From NCBI GenBank assembly GCA_963920705.1, contig OY987234.1, forward strand, positions 2,666,001 to 2,730,000: 64,000 nucleotides of DNA, in the 5' to 3' direction. The position numbers and the translations under genes were made by a program. Position 1 is the first letter of the stretch; each line of letters begins with the position of its first letter. A model generated the notes under the pieces. The model was not told the origin of the DNA, did not search any database, and worked only from the letters and a program-made list of their open reading frames with translations. This document shows positions 1 to 13,300 of the stretch, piece after piece. The DNA is from Odiellus spinosus. Lineage: Eukaryota > Arthropoda > Arachnida > Opiliones > Phalangiidae.

Positions 1-2668
1 GGGAAATTTAAGGATCTACACTTGGGAAATTTGTGGATCTGTTCTTGGGAAATTTGTGGATCTACACTTGGGAAATTTGTGGATCTACATTTGGGAAATT
101 TGTGGATCTACACTTGGGAAATTTGTGGATCTACTCTTGGGAAATTTGTGGATCTGCACTTTAGAAATTTGTGGATCTACACTTGGGAAATTTGTGGATC
201 TGCACTTATGAAATTTGTGGTTCTACACTTGGGTAATTTGTGGATCTACATTTGGGAAATTTGTGGATCTACACTTGGGAAATTTGTGGATCTACACTTG
301 GGAAATTTGTGGGTCTACACTTGGGAAATTTGTGGATCTACACTTGGGAAATTTGTGGATTTACACTTGGGAAATTTGTGGATCTACACTTGAGAAATTT
401 TTGGATCTACACTTGGGAAATTTGGTGATCTACACTTGGGAAATTTGTGGATCTACACTTGGGAAATTTGTGGATCTACACTTGGGAAATTTGTGGATCT
501 ACACTTGGGAAATTTGTGGATCTACACTTGGAAAATTTGTGGATCTATACTTCTGAAATTTGTGGATCTCTACTTAGGAATTTTGTGGATCAACACTTGG
601 GAAATAAGAGGATCTGCACTTGGGAAATTTGTGGATCTGCACTTATGAAATTTGTGGATCTGCACTTATGAAATTTGTGGATCTGCACTTGGGAAATTTG
701 TGGATCTGCACTTGGGAAATTTGTGGATCTGCACTTGGAAAATTTGTGGATCTGAACTTGGGAAATTTGTGGATCAGCACTTGGGAAATTTGTGGATCTA
801 CATTTGGGAAATTTGTGGATCTACACTTGGGAAATTTGTGGATCTACACTTGGGAAATTTGTGGATCTGCACTTGGGAAATTTGTGGATCTACACTTGGG
901 AAATTTGTGGATATACATTTGGGAAATTTGTGGATCTACACTTGGGAAATTTGAGGATCTACACTTGGGAAATTTGTGGATCTGCACTTGGGAAATTTTT
1001 GGATCTGCACTTGGGAAATTTGTGGATCTGCACTTGGGAAATTTGTGGTTCTACACTTGGGAAATTTGTGGATCTACATTTGGGAAATTTGTGGGTCTAC
1101 ACTTGGGAAATTTATGGATCTACACTTGGGAAATTTGTGGATTTAAACTTGGGAAATTTGTGGATCTATACTTGGGAAATTTTTGGATCTACACTTGGGA
1201 AATTTGGTGATCTACACTTGGGAAATTTGTGGATCTACACTTGGGAAATTTGTGGATCTACACGTGGGAAATTTGTGGATCTACACTTGGGAAATTTGTG
1301 GATCTACACTTGGGAAATTTGTGGATCTATACTTCTGAAATTTGTGGATCTATACTTAGGAATTTTGTGGATCTACACTCGGGAAATAGGAGGATCTGCA
1401 CTTGGGAAATTTGTGGATCTGCACTTATGAAATTTGTGGATCTGCACTTGGGAAATTTGTGGATCTGCACTTGGGAAATTTGTGGATCTGCACTTGGGAA
1501 ATTTGTGGATCTGAACTTGGGAAAGTTGTGGATCAGCACTTGGGAAATTTGTGGATCTGCACTTGGGAAATTTGTGGATCTACACTTGGGAAATTTGTGG
1601 ATCTATACTTCTGAAATTTGTGGATCTATACTTAGGAATTTTGTGGATCTACACTTGGGAAATAAGAGGATCTGCACTTGGGAAATTTGTGGATCTGCAC
1701 TTGGGAAATTTGTGGATCTGAACTTGGGAAATTTGTGGATCAGCACTTGGGAAATTTGTGGATCTGCACTTGGGAAATTTGTGGATCTACACTTGGGAAA
1801 TTTGTGGATCTACACTTGGGAAATTTGTGGATCTACACTTGGGAAATTTGTGGATCTTCACTTGGGAAATTTGTGGATCTACATTTGGGAAATTTGTGGA
1901 TCTACACTTGAGAAATTTGAGGATCTACACTTGGGAAATTTGTGGATCTGCACTTGGGAAATTTTTGGATATGCACTTGGGAAATTTGTGGATCTGCACT
2001 TGGGAAATTTGTGGTTCTACACTTGGGAAATTTGTGGATCTACATTTGGGAAATTTGTGGGTCTACACTTGGGAAATTTGTGGATCTACACTTGGGAAAT
2101 TTGAGGATCTGCACTTGGGAAATTTTTGGATCTGCACTTGGGAAATTTGTGGATCTGCACTTGGGAAATTTTTGGTTCTACACTTGGGAAATTTGTGGAT
2201 CTACACTTGGGAAATTTGTGGATCTACACTTGGGAAATTTGTGGATCTACACTTGGGAAATTTGTGGATCTACACTTGGGAAATTTGTGGATCTTCACTT
2301 GGGAAATTTGTGGATCTACATTTGGGAAATTTGTGGATCTACACTTGGGAAATTTGTGGATCTACTCTTGGGAAATTTGTGGATCTGCACTTTAGAAATT
2401 TGTGGATCTACACTTGGGAAATTTGTGGATCTGCACTTGGGAAATTTGTGGTTCTACACTTGGGAAATTTGTGGATCTACATTTGGGAAATTTGTGGGTC
2501 TACACTTGGGAAATTTGTGGATCTACACTTGGGAAATTTGAGGATCTGCACTTGGGAAATTTTTGGATCTGCACTTGGGAAATTTGTGGATCTGCACTTG
2601 GGAAATTTTTGGTTCTACACTTGGGAAATTTGTGGATCTACACTTGGGAAATTTGTGGATCTACACTT
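1..2668 (+). repeat. Higher-order copy A1
   Basis: First copy bounded by the TTTAAGG/CTGTTCTTGG landmark pair, 116 units of 23 bp. It has core modules near 546, 1,328 and 1,605. It shares two rare units with copy A3 but not with A2: TTTATGGATCT (near 1,110 here and 6,770 in A3) and GGATTTAAACTTGGG (near 1,140 and 6,800). A1 is thus closer to A3 than to its direct neighbour A2 over this stretch. The window start cuts the array, so the true left end of the copy may lie upstream. Confidence 0.75.
1328..1560 (+). repeat. Core module of about 10 variant units (representative copy)
   Basis: An ordered set of variant units recurs as a block: TATACTTCTGAAA, then TATACTTAGGAATTTT, then a unit with GGGAAATAGGAGG or GGGAAATAAGAGG, then CTGCAC units with one to three CTTATGAAA units in many copies, then CTGAAC followed at once by CAGCAC. 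Other copies begin near 0.55, 1.60, 3.17, 3.93, 4.32, 5.08, 6.23, 6.99, 7.40, 8.62, 9.40, 9.82, 11.20, 11.61, 13.43, 15.22, 15.86, 17.03, 18.39, 19.26, 21.1, 21.8 and 23.4 kb, through zone D, and from 46.4 to 60.3 kb. Some are partial. These units hold most of the in-frame stops. The module is a higher-order landmark, not a gene. Confidence 0.88.
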
Positions 2669-5635
2669 GGGAAATTTAAGGATCTACACTTGGGAAATTT
2701 GTGGATCTGTTCTTGGGAAATTTGTGGATCTACACTTGGGAAATTTGTGGATCTACATTTGGGAAATTTGTGGATCTACACTTGGGAAATTTGTGGATCT
2801 ACTCTTGGGAAATTTGTGGATCTGCACTTTAGAAATTTGTGGATCTACACTTGGGAAATTTGTGGATCTACATTTGGGAAATTTGTGGATCTACACTTGG
2901 GAAATTTGTGGATCTACACTTGGGAAATTTGTGGGTCTACACTTGGGAAATTTGTGGATCTACACTTGGGAAATTTGTGGATTTACACTTGGGAAATTTG
3001 TGGATCTACACTTGAGAAATTTTTGGATCTACACTTGGGAAATTTGGTGATCTACACTTGGGAAATTTGTGGATCTACACTTGGGAAATTTGTGGATCTA
3101 CACTTGGGAAATTTGTGGATCTACACTTGGGAAATTTGTGGATCTACACTTGGAAAATTTGTGGATCTATACTTCTGAAATTTGTGGATCTCTACTTAGG
3201 AATTTTGTGGATCTACACTTGGGAAATAAGAGGATCTGCACTTGGGAAATTTGTGGATCTGCACTTATGAAATTTGTGGATCTGCACTTATGAAATTTGT
3301 GGATCTGCACTTGGGAAATTTGTGGATCTGCACTTGGGAAATTTGTGGATCTGCACTTGGGAAATTTGTGGATCTGAACTTGGGAAATTTGTGGATCAGC
3401 ACTTGGGAAATTTGTGGATCTACATTTGGGAAATTTGTGGATCTACACTTGGGAAATTTGTGGATCTACACTTGGGAAATTTGTGGATCTGCACTTGGGA
3501 AATTTGTGGATCTACACTTGGGAAATTTGTGGATCTACATTTGGGAAATTTGTGGATCTACACTTGGGAAATTTGAGGATCTACACTTGGGAAATTTGTG
3601 GATCTGCACTTGGAAAATTTTTGGATCTGCACTTTGGAAATTTGTGGATCTGCACTTGGGAAATTTGTGGTTCTACACTTGGGAAATTTGTGGATCTACA
3701 TTTGGGAAATTTGTTGGTCTACACTTGGGAAATTTGTGGATCTACACTTGGGAAATTTGTGGATTTACACTTGGGAAATTTGTGGATCTATACTTGGGAA
3801 ATTTTTGGATCTACACTTGGGAAATTTGGTGATCTACACTTGGGAAATTTGTGGATCTACACTTGGGAAATTTGTGGATCTACACGTGGGAAATTTGTGG
3901 ATCTACACTTGGGAAATTTGTGGATCTATACTTCTGAAATTTGTGGATCTATACTTGGGAATTTTGTGGATCTACACTTGGGAAATAGGAGGATCTGCAC
4001 TTGGGAAATTTGTGGATCTATACTTCTGAAATTTGTGGATCTACACTTAGGAAATTTGTGGATCTACACTTGGGAAATTTGAGGATCTGCACTTGGGAAA
4101 TTTTTGGATCTGCACTTGGGAAATTTGTGGATCTGCACTTGGGAAATTTGTGGTTCTACACTTGGGAAATTTTTGGATCTACACTTGGGAAATTTGTGGA
4201 TCTACACTTGGGAAATTTGTGGATCTACACTTGGGAAATTTGTGGATCTACACTTGGGAAATTTGTGGATCTACACTTGGGAAATTTGTGGATCTACACT
4301 TGGAAAATTTGTGGATCTATACTTCTGAAATTTGTGGATCTCTACTTAGGAATTTTGTGGATCTACACTTGGGAAATAAGAGGATCTGCACTTGGGAAAT
4401 TTGTGGATCTGCACTTATGAAATTTGTGGATCTGCACTTATGAAATTTGTGGATCTGCACTTGGGAAATTTGTGGATCTGCACTTGGGAAATTTGTGGAT
4501 CTGCACTTGGGAAATTTGTGGATCTGAACTTGGGAAATTTGTGGATCAGCACTTGGGAAATTTGTGGATCTACATTTGGGAAATTTGTGGATCTACACTT
4601 GGGAAATTTGTGGATCTACACTTGGAAAATTTGTGGATCTGCACTTGGGAAATTTGTGGATCTACACTTGGGAAATTTGTGGATCTACATTTGGGAAATT
4701 TGTGGATCTACACTTGGGAAATTTGAGGATCTACACTTGGGAAATTTGTGGATCTGCACTTGGAAAATTTTTGGATCTGCACTTTGGAAATTTGTGGATC
4801 TGCACTTGGGAAATTTGTGGTTCTACACTTGGGAAATTAGTGGATCTACATTTGGGAAATTTGTTGGTCTACACTTGGGAAATTTGTGGATCTACACTTG
4901 GGAAATTTGTGGATTTACACTTGGGAAATTTGTGGATCTATACTTGGGAAATTTTTGGATCTACACTTGGGAAATTTGGTGATCTACACTTGGGAAATTT
5001 GTGGATCTACACTTGGGAAATTTGTGGATCTACACGTGGGAAATTTGTGGATCTACACTTGGGAAATTTGTGGATCTATACTTCTGAAATTTGTGGATCT
5101 ATACTTGGGAATTTTGTGGATCTACACTTGGGAAATAGGAGGATCTGCACTTGGGAAATTTGTGGATCTATACTTCTGAAATTTGTGGATCTACACTTAG
5201 GAAATTTGTGGATCTACACTTGGGAAATTTGAGGATCTGCACTTGGGAAATTTTTGGATCTGCACTTGGGAAATTTGTGGATCTGCACTTGGGAAATTTG
5301 TGGTTCTACACTTGGGAAATTTTTGGATCTACACTTGGGAAATTTGTGGATCTACACTTGGGAAATTTGTGGATCTACACTTGGGAAATTTGTGGATCTA
5401 CACTTGGGAAATTTGTGGATCTACACTTGGGAAATTTGTGGATCTACACTTGGGAAATTTGTGGATCTACACTTGGGAAATTTGTGGATCTACACTTGGG
5501 AAATTTGAGGATCTGCACTTGGGAAATTTTTGGATCTGCACTTGGGAAATTTGTGGATCTGCACTTGGGAAATTTTTGGTTCTACACTTGGGAAATTTGT
5601 GGATCTACACTTGGGAAATTTGTGGATCTACACTT
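2669..5635 (+). repeat. Higher-order copy A2, with internal duplication
   Basis: Second copy, 129 units. It is longer than A1 and A3 mainly because it holds an extra 1,150-bp tandem copy (see the 3,049-5,453 entry). Relative to A1 it keeps the ordinary TTTACAC unit where A1 and A3 have TTTAAAC. It carries GTTGGTCTAC units (near 3,713 and 4,863), one in each half of its internal duplication. Confidence 0.75.
3049..5453 (+). repeat. 1,150-bp tandem duplication (50 units), two substitutions
   Basis: Bases 3,049-4,303 match 4,199-5,453 at an offset of exactly 1,150 bp, which is 50 units of 23 bp. I compared the two stretches line by line and saw two differences in 1,255 bp: G at 3,476 versus A at 4,626, and T at 3,689 versus A at 4,839. 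Matching stops at 3,048/4,198 on the left and 4,304/5,454 on the right, so the array here holds about 2.09 copies. The second substitution creates TTAGTGG, a stop in one spurious frame. The near identity indicates a recent tandem duplication or recent homogenisation. Confidence 0.93.
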
Positions 5636-8072
5636 GGGAAATTTAAGGATCTACACTTGGGAAATTTGTGGATCTGTTCTTGGGAAATTTGTGGATCTAC
5701 ACTTGGGAAATTTGTGGATCTACATTTGGGAAATTTGTGGATCTACACTTGGGAAATTTGTGGATCTACACTTGGGAAATTTGTGGATCTACACTTGGGA
5801 AATTTGTGGATCTACACTTGGGAAATTTGTGGATCTGCACTTTAGAAATTTGTGGATCTACACTTGGGAAATTTGTGGATCTGCACTTATGAAATTTGTG
5901 GTTCTACACTTGGGTAATTTGTGGATCTACATTTGGGAAATTTGTGGATCTACACTTGGGAAATTTGTGGATCTACACTTGGGAAATTTGTGGGTCTACA
6001 CTTGGGAAATTTGTGGATCTACACTTGGGAAATTTGTGGATTTACACTTGGGAAATTTGTGGATCTACACTTGAGAAATTTTTGGATCTACACTTGGGAA
6101 ATTTGGTGATCTACACTTGGGAAATTTGTGGATCTACACTTGGGAAATTTGTGGATCTACACTTGGGAAATTTGTGGATCTACACTTGGGAAATTTGTGG
6201 ATCTACACTTGGAAAATTTGTGGATCTATACTTCTGAAATTTGTGGATCTCTACTTAGGAATTTTGTGGATCTACACTTGGGAAATAAGAGGATCTGCAC
6301 TTGGGAAATTTGTGGATCTGCACTTATGAAATTTGTGGATCTGCACTTATGAAATTTGTGGATCTGCACTTGGGAAATTTGTGGATCTGCACTTGGGAAA
6401 TTTGTGGATCTGCACTTGGAAAATTTGTGGATCTGAACTTGGGAAATTTGTGGATCAGCACTTGGGAAATTTGTGGATCTACATTTGGGAAATTTGTGGA
6501 TCTACACTTGGGAAATTTGTGGATCTACACTTGGGAAATTTGTGGATCTACACTTGGGAAATTTGTGGATCTACATTTGGGAAATTTGTGGATCTACACT
6601 TGGGAAATTTGAGGATCTACACTTGGGAAATTTGTGGATCTGCACTTGGGAAATTTTTGGATCTGCACTTGGGAAATTTGTGGATCTGCACTTGGGAAAT
6701 TTGTGGTTCTACACTTGGGAAATTTGTGGATCAACATTTGGGAAATTTGTGGGTCTACACTTGGGAAATTTATGGATCTACACTTGGGAAATTTGTGGAT
6801 TTAAACTTGGGAAATTTGTGGATCTATACTTGGGAAATTTTTGGATCTACACTTGGGAAATTTGGTGATCTACACTTGGGAAATTTGTGGATCTACACTT
6901 GGGAAATTTGTGGATCTACACGTGGGAAATTTGTGGATCTACACTTGGGAAATTTGTGGATCTACACTTGGGAAATTTGTGGATCTATACTTCTGAAATT
7001 TGTGGATCTATACTTAGGAATTTTGTGGATCTACACTCGGGAAATAGGAGGATCTGCACTTGGGAAATTTGTGGATCTGCACTTATGAAATTTGTGGATC
7101 TGCACTTGGGAAATTTGTGGATCTGCACTTGGGAAATTTGTGGATCTGCACTTGGGAAATTTGTGGATCTGAACTTGGGAAAGTTGTGGATCAGCACTTG
7201 GGAAATTTGTGGATCTGCACTTGGGAAATTTGTGGATCTACACTTGGGAAATTTGTGGATCTACACATGGGAATTTGTGGATCTACACTTGGGAAATTTG
7301 TGGATCTACACTTGGGAAATTTGTGGATCTACACTTGGGAAATTTGTGGATCTACACTTGGGAAATTTGTGGATCTACACTTGGAAAATTTGTGGATCTA
7401 TACTTCTGAAATTTGTGGATCTATACTTAGGAATTTTGTGGATCTACACTTGGGAAATAAGAGGATCTGCACTTGGGAAATTTGTGGATCTGCACTTGGG
7501 AAATTTGTGGATCTGGACTTGGGAAATTTGTGGATCAGCACTTGGGAAATTTGTGGATCTGCACTTGGGAAATTTGTGGATCTACACTTGGGAAATTTGT
7601 GGATCTACACTTGGGAAATTTGTGGATCTACACTTGGGAAATTTGTGGATCTTCACTTGGGAAATTTGTGGATCTACATTTGGGAAATTTGTGGATCTAC
7701 ACTTGAGAAATTTGAGGATCTACACTTGGGAAATTTGTGGATCTGCACTTGGGAAATTTTTGGATATGCACTTGGGAAATTTGTGGATCTGCACTTGGGA
7801 AATTTGTGGTTCTACACTTGGGAAATTTGTGGATCTACATTTGGGAAATTTGTGGGTCTACACTTGGGAAATTTGTGGATCTACACTTGGGAAATTTGTG
7901 GATTTACACTTGGGAAATTTGTGGATCTACACTTGGGAAATTTGAGGATCTGCACTTGGGAAATTTTTGGATCTGCACTTGGGAAATTTGTGGATCTGCA
8001 CTTGGGAAATTTTTGGTTCTACACTTGGGAAATTTGTGGATCTACACTTGGGAAATTTGTGGATCTACACTT
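5636..8072 (+). repeat. Higher-order copy A3
   Basis: Third copy bounded by the TTTAAGG/CTGTTCTTGG landmark pair. It totals 2,437 bp, that is 106 units with one 22-bp unit near 7,266 (CACATGGGAATTTG, one A missing). Offsets to A1 change along its length (5,635, then 5,681, then 5,658 bp), recording gains and losses of one or two units. It shares the TTTAAAC and TTTATGG variants with A1. Its right part, from about 6,887, reappears at 9,301 with an offset of 2,414 bp. Confidence 0.75.
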
Positions 8073-10340
8073 GGGAAATTTAAGGATCTACACTTGGGAA
8101 ATTTGTGGATCTGTTCTTGGGAAATTTGTGGATCTACACTTGGGAAATTTGTGGATCTACATTTGGGAAATTTGTGGATCTACACTTGGGAAATTTGTGG
8201 ATCTACTCTTGGGAAATTTGTGGATCTGCACTTTAGAAATTTGTGGATCTACACTTGGGAAATTTGTGGATCTGCACTTATGAAATTTGTGGTTCTACAC
8301 TTGGGTAATTTGTGGATCTACATTTGGGAAATTTGTGGATCTACACTTGGGAAATTTGTGGATCTACACTTGGGAAATTTGTGGGTCTACACTTGGGAAA
8401 TTTGTGGATCTACACTTGGGAAATTTGTGGATTTACACTTGGGAAATTTGTGGATCTACACTTGAGAAATTTTTGGATCTACACTTGGGAAATTTGGTGA
8501 TCTACACTTGGGAAATTTGTGGATCTACACTTGGGAAATTTGTGGATCTACACTTGGGAAATTTGTGGATCTACACTTGGGAAATTTGTGGATCTACACT
8601 TGGAAAATTTGTGGATCTATACTTCTGAAATTTGTGGATCTCTACTTAGGAATTTTGTGGATCTACACTTGGGAAATAAGAGGATCTGCACTTGGGAAAT
8701 TTGTGGATCTGCACTTATGAAATTTGTGGATCTGCACTTATGACATTTGTGGATCTGCACTTGGGAAATTTGTGGATCTGCACTTGGGAAATTTGTTGAT
8801 CTGCACTTGGGAAATTTGTGGATCTGAACTTGGGAAATTTGTGGATCAGCACTTGGGAAATTTGTGGATCTACATTTGGGAAATTTGTGGATCTACACTT
8901 GGGAAATTTGTGGATCTACACTTGGGAAATTTGTGGATCTGCACTTGGGAAATTTGTGGATCTACACTTGGGAAATTTGTGGATCTACATTTGGGAAATT
9001 TGTGGATCTACACTTGGGAAATTTGAGGATCTACACTTGGGAAATTTGTGGATCTGCACTTGGGAAATTTTTGGATCTGCACTTGGGAAATTTGTGGATC
9101 TGCACTTGGGAAATTTGTGGTTCTACACTTGGGAAATTTGTGGATCTACATTTGGGAAATTTGTGGGTCTACACTTGGGAAATTTGTGGATCTACACTTG
9201 GGAAATTTGTGGATTTACACTTGGGAAATTTGTGGATCTATACTTGGGAAATTTTTGGATCTACACTTGGGAAATTTGGTGATCTACACTTGGGAAATTT
9301 GTGGATCTACACTTGGGAAATTTGTGGATCTACACGTGGGAAATTTGTGGATCTACACTTGGGAAATTTGTGGATCTACACTTGGGAAATTTGTGGATCT
9401 ATACTTCTGAAATTTGTGGATCTATACTTAGGAATTTTGTGGATCTACACTCGGGAAATAGGAGGATCTGCACTTGGGAAATTTGTGGATCTGCACTTAT
9501 GAAATTTGTGGATCTGCACTTGGGAAATTTGTGGATCTGCACTTGGGAAATTTGTGGATCTGCACTTGGGAAATTTGTGGATCTGAACTTGGGAAAGTTG
9601 TGGATCAGCACTTGGGAAATTTGTGGATCTGCACTTGGGAAATTTGTGGATCTACACTTGGGAAATTTGTGGATCTACACTTGGGAATTTGTGGATCTAC
9701 ACTTGGGAAATTTGTGGATCTACACTTGGGAAATTTGTGGATCTACACTTGGGAAATTTGTGGATCTACACTTGGGAAATTTGTGGATCTACACTTGGAA
9801 AATTTGTGGATCTATACTTCTGAAATTTGTGGATCTATACTTAGGAATTTTGTGGATCTACACTCGGGAAATAAGAGGATCTGCACTTGGGAAATTTGTG
9901 GATCTGCACTTGGGAAATTTGTGGATCTGCACTTGGGAAATTTGTGGATCTGAACTTGGGAAATTTGTGGATCAGCACTTGGGAAATTTGTGGATCTGCA
10001 CTTGGGAAATTTGTGGATCTACACTTGGGAAATTTGTGGATCTACACTTGGGAAATTTGTGGATCTACACTTGGGAAATTTGTGGATCTTCACTTGGGAA
10101 ATTTGTGGATCTACATTTGGGAAATTTGTGGATCTACACTTGAGAAATTTGAGGATCTACACTTGGGAAATTTGTGGATCTGCACTTGGGAAATTTTTGG
10201 ATATGCACTTGGGAAATTTGTGGATCTGCACTTGGGAAATTTGTGGTTCTACACTTGGGAAATTTGTGGATCTACATTTGGGAAATTTGTGGGTCTACAC
10301 TTGGGAAATTTGTGGATCTACACTTGGGAAATTTGTGGAT
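8073..10340 (+). repeat. Higher-order copy A4, overlapping block B
   Basis: Fourth landmark pair at 8,073. The following sequence tracks copy A3 (8,508 matches 6,117; 9,301 matches 6,887; 9,887 matches 7,473) and merges into the 1,793-bp period block. A private ATGACATTTG unit lies near 8,741 and a TTTGTTGATCTGC unit near 8,794. The end at about 10,340 is approximate, because the same units also belong to the next higher-order period. Confidence 0.6.
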
Positions 10341-13300
10341 TTACACTTGGGAAATTTGTGGATCTATACTTGGGAAATTTTTGGATCTACACTTGGGAAA
10401 TTTGGTGATCTACACTTGAAAAATTTGTGGATCTACACTTGGTAAATTTGTGAATCTACACTTGGGAAATTTGTGGATCTACACTTGGGAAATTTGTGGA
10501 TCTACACTTGGGAAATTTGTGGATCTATACTTGGGAATTTTGTGGATCTACACTTGGGAAATAGGAGGATCTGCACTTGGGAAATTTGTGGATCTGCACT
10601 TATGAAATTTGTGGATCTGCACTTATGAAATTTGTGGATCTGCACTTGGGAAATTTGTGGATCTGCACTTGGGAAATTTGTGGATCTGCACTTGGGAAAT
10701 TTGTGGATCTGAACTTGGGAAATTTGTGGATCAGCACTTGGGAAATTTGTGGATCTGCACTTGGGAAAATTGTGGATCTACACTTGGGAAATTTGTGGAT
10801 CTGCACTTATGAAATTTGTGGATCTGCACTTATGAAATTTGTGGATCTGCACTTGGGAAATTTGTGGATCTGCACTTGGGAAATTTGTGGATCTGCACTT
10901 GGGAAATTTGTGGATCTGAACTTGGGAAATTTGTGGATCAGCACTTGGGAAATTTGTGGATCTGCACTTGGGAAAATTGTGGATCTACACTTGGGAAATT
11001 TGTGGATTTACACTTGGGAAATTTGTGGATCTATACTTGGGAAATTTTTGGATCTACACTTGGGAAATTTGGTGATCTACACTTGGGAAATTTGTGGATC
11101 TACACTTGGGAAATTTGTGGATCTACACGTGGGAAATTTGTGGATCTACACTTGGGAAATTTGTGGATCTACACTTGGGAAATTTGTGGATCTATACTTC
11201 TGAAATTTGTGGATCTATACTTAGGAATTTTGTGGATCTACACTCGGGAAATAGGAGGATCTGCACTTGGGAAATTTGTGGATCTGCACTTATGAAATTT
11301 GTGGATCTGCACTTGGGAAATTTGTGGATCTGCACTTGGGAAATTTGTGGATCTGCACTTGGGAAATTTGTGGATCTGAACTTGGGAAAGTTGTGGATCA
11401 GCACTTGGGAAATTTGTGGATCTGCACTTGGGAAATTTGTGGATCTACACTTGGGAAATTTGTGGATCTACACTTGGGAATTTGTGGATCTACACTTGGG
11501 AAATTTGTGGATCTACACTTGGGAAATTTGTGGATCTACACTTGGGAAATTTGTGGATCTACACTTGGGAAATTTGTGGATCTACACTTGGAAAATTTGT
11601 GGATCTATACTTCTGAAATTTGTGGATCTATACTTAGGAATTTTGTGGATCTACACTTGGGAAATAAGAGGATCTGCACTTGGGAAATTTGTGGATCTGC
11701 ACTTGGGAAATTTGTGGATCTGCACTTGGGAAATTTGTGGATCTGAACTTGGGAAATTTGTGGATCAGCACTTGGGAAATTTGTGGATCTGCACTTGGGA
11801 AATTTGTGGATCTACACTTGGGAAATTTGTGGATCTACACTTGGGAAATTTGTGGATCTACACTTGGGAAATTTGTGGATCTTCACTTGGGAAATTTGTG
11901 GATCTACATTTGGGAAATTTGTGGATCTACACTTGAGAAATTTGAGGATCTACACTTGGGAAATTTGTGGATCTGCACTTGGGAAATTTTTGGATATGCA
12001 CTTGGGAAATTTGTGGATCTGCACTTGGGAAATTTGTGGTTCTACACTTGGGAAATTTGTGGATCTACATTTGGGAAATTTGTGGGTCTACACTTGGGAA
12101 ATTTGTGGATCTACACTTGGGAAATTTGTGGATTTACACTTGGGAAATTTGTGGATCTATACTTGGGAAATTTTTGGATCTACACTTGGGAAATTTGGTG
12201 ATCTACACTTGAAAAATTTGTGGATCTACACTTGGTAAATTTGTGAATCTACACTTGGGAAATTTGTGGATCTACACTTGGGAAATTTGTGGATCTACAC
12301 TTGGGAAATTTGTGGATCTATACTTGGGAATTTTGTGGATCTACACTTGGGAAATAGGAGGATCTGCACTTGGGAAATTTGTGGATCTGCACTTATGAAA
12401 TTTGTGGATCTGCACTTATGAAATTTGTGGATCTGCACTTGGGAAATTTGTGGATCTGCACTTGGGAAATTTGTGGATCTGCACTTGGGAAATTTGTGGA
12501 TCTGAACTTGGGAAATTTGTGGATCAGCACTTGGGAAATTTGTGGATCTGCACTTGGGAAAATTGTGGATCTACACTTGGGAAATTTGTGGATCTGCACT
12601 TATGAAATTTGTGGATCTGCACTTATGAAATTTGTGGATCTGCACTTGGGAAATTTGTGGATCTGCACTTGGGAAATTTGTGGATCTGCACTTGGGAAAT
12701 TTGTGGATCTGAACTTGGGAAATTTGTGGATCAGCACTTGGGAAATTTGTGGATCTGCACTTGGGAAAATTGTGGATCTACACTTGGGAAATTTGTGGAT
12801 CTACACTTGGGAAATTTGTGGATCTACACTTGGGAAATTTGTGGATCTACACTTGGGAAATCTGTGGATCTACACTTGGGAAATTTGTGGATCTACACTT
12901 GGGAAATTTGTGGGTCTACACTTGGGAAATTTGTGGATCTACACTTGGGAAATTTGTGGATTTACACTCGGGAAATTTGTGGATCTACACTTGGGAAATT
13001 TTTAGATCTACACTTGGGAAATTTTTTGATCTACACTTGGGAAATTTGTGGATCTACACTTGGGAAATTTGTGGATCTACACTTGGGAAATTTGTGGATC
13101 TACACTTGGGAAATTTTTGGATCTGCACTTGGGAAATTTGTGGATCTGCACTTGGGAAATTTGTGGATCTACACTTGGGAAATTTGTGGATCTACATTTG
13201 GGAAATTTGTGGGTCTACACTTGGGAAATTTGTGGATCTACACTTGGGAAATTTGTGGATTTACACTTGGGAAATTTGTGGATCTATACTTGGGAAATTT

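Larger units (their letters stand above)
1..9209 (+). repeat. Zone A: higher-order copies of about 2.4-3.0 kb
   Basis: A distinctive pair of units, GGGAAATTTAAGG followed by GATCTGTTCTTGGG, occurs at 1, 2,669, 5,636 and 8,073 and nowhere else that I saw. It defines successive higher-order copies of 2,668 bp (116 units), 2,967 bp (129 units) and 2,437 bp (106 units, one of them 22 bp), plus a fourth copy that runs on into the next zone. A second landmark, the GGTGATCTAC unit before the core module, recurs at offsets of 2,622, 3,059 and 2,391 bp. The copies therefore differ by whole-unit gains and losses. CACGTG-bearing units (near 1,261, 3,883, 5,033, 6,920, 9,333 and 11,126) mark this zone and the start of zone B. 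There is no gene. Confidence 0.85.

Noticed and set aside
1381..1402. AGGAGG, a perfect Shine-Dalgarno-like word, eight bases before a TTG
   Set aside because: It comes from the GGGAAATAGGAGG variant unit and recurs in each core module. The frame after it is satellite sequence, so it is a chance match.
1327..1539. Minus-strand frames of about 62-93 codons (also 6,985-7,197, 9,399-9,611, 31,949-32,206 and others)
   Set aside because: They are the complement of the core module, opened because CTGCAC-type variants remove the TAG that CTAC gives on the minus strand. They recur only as copies of that module.
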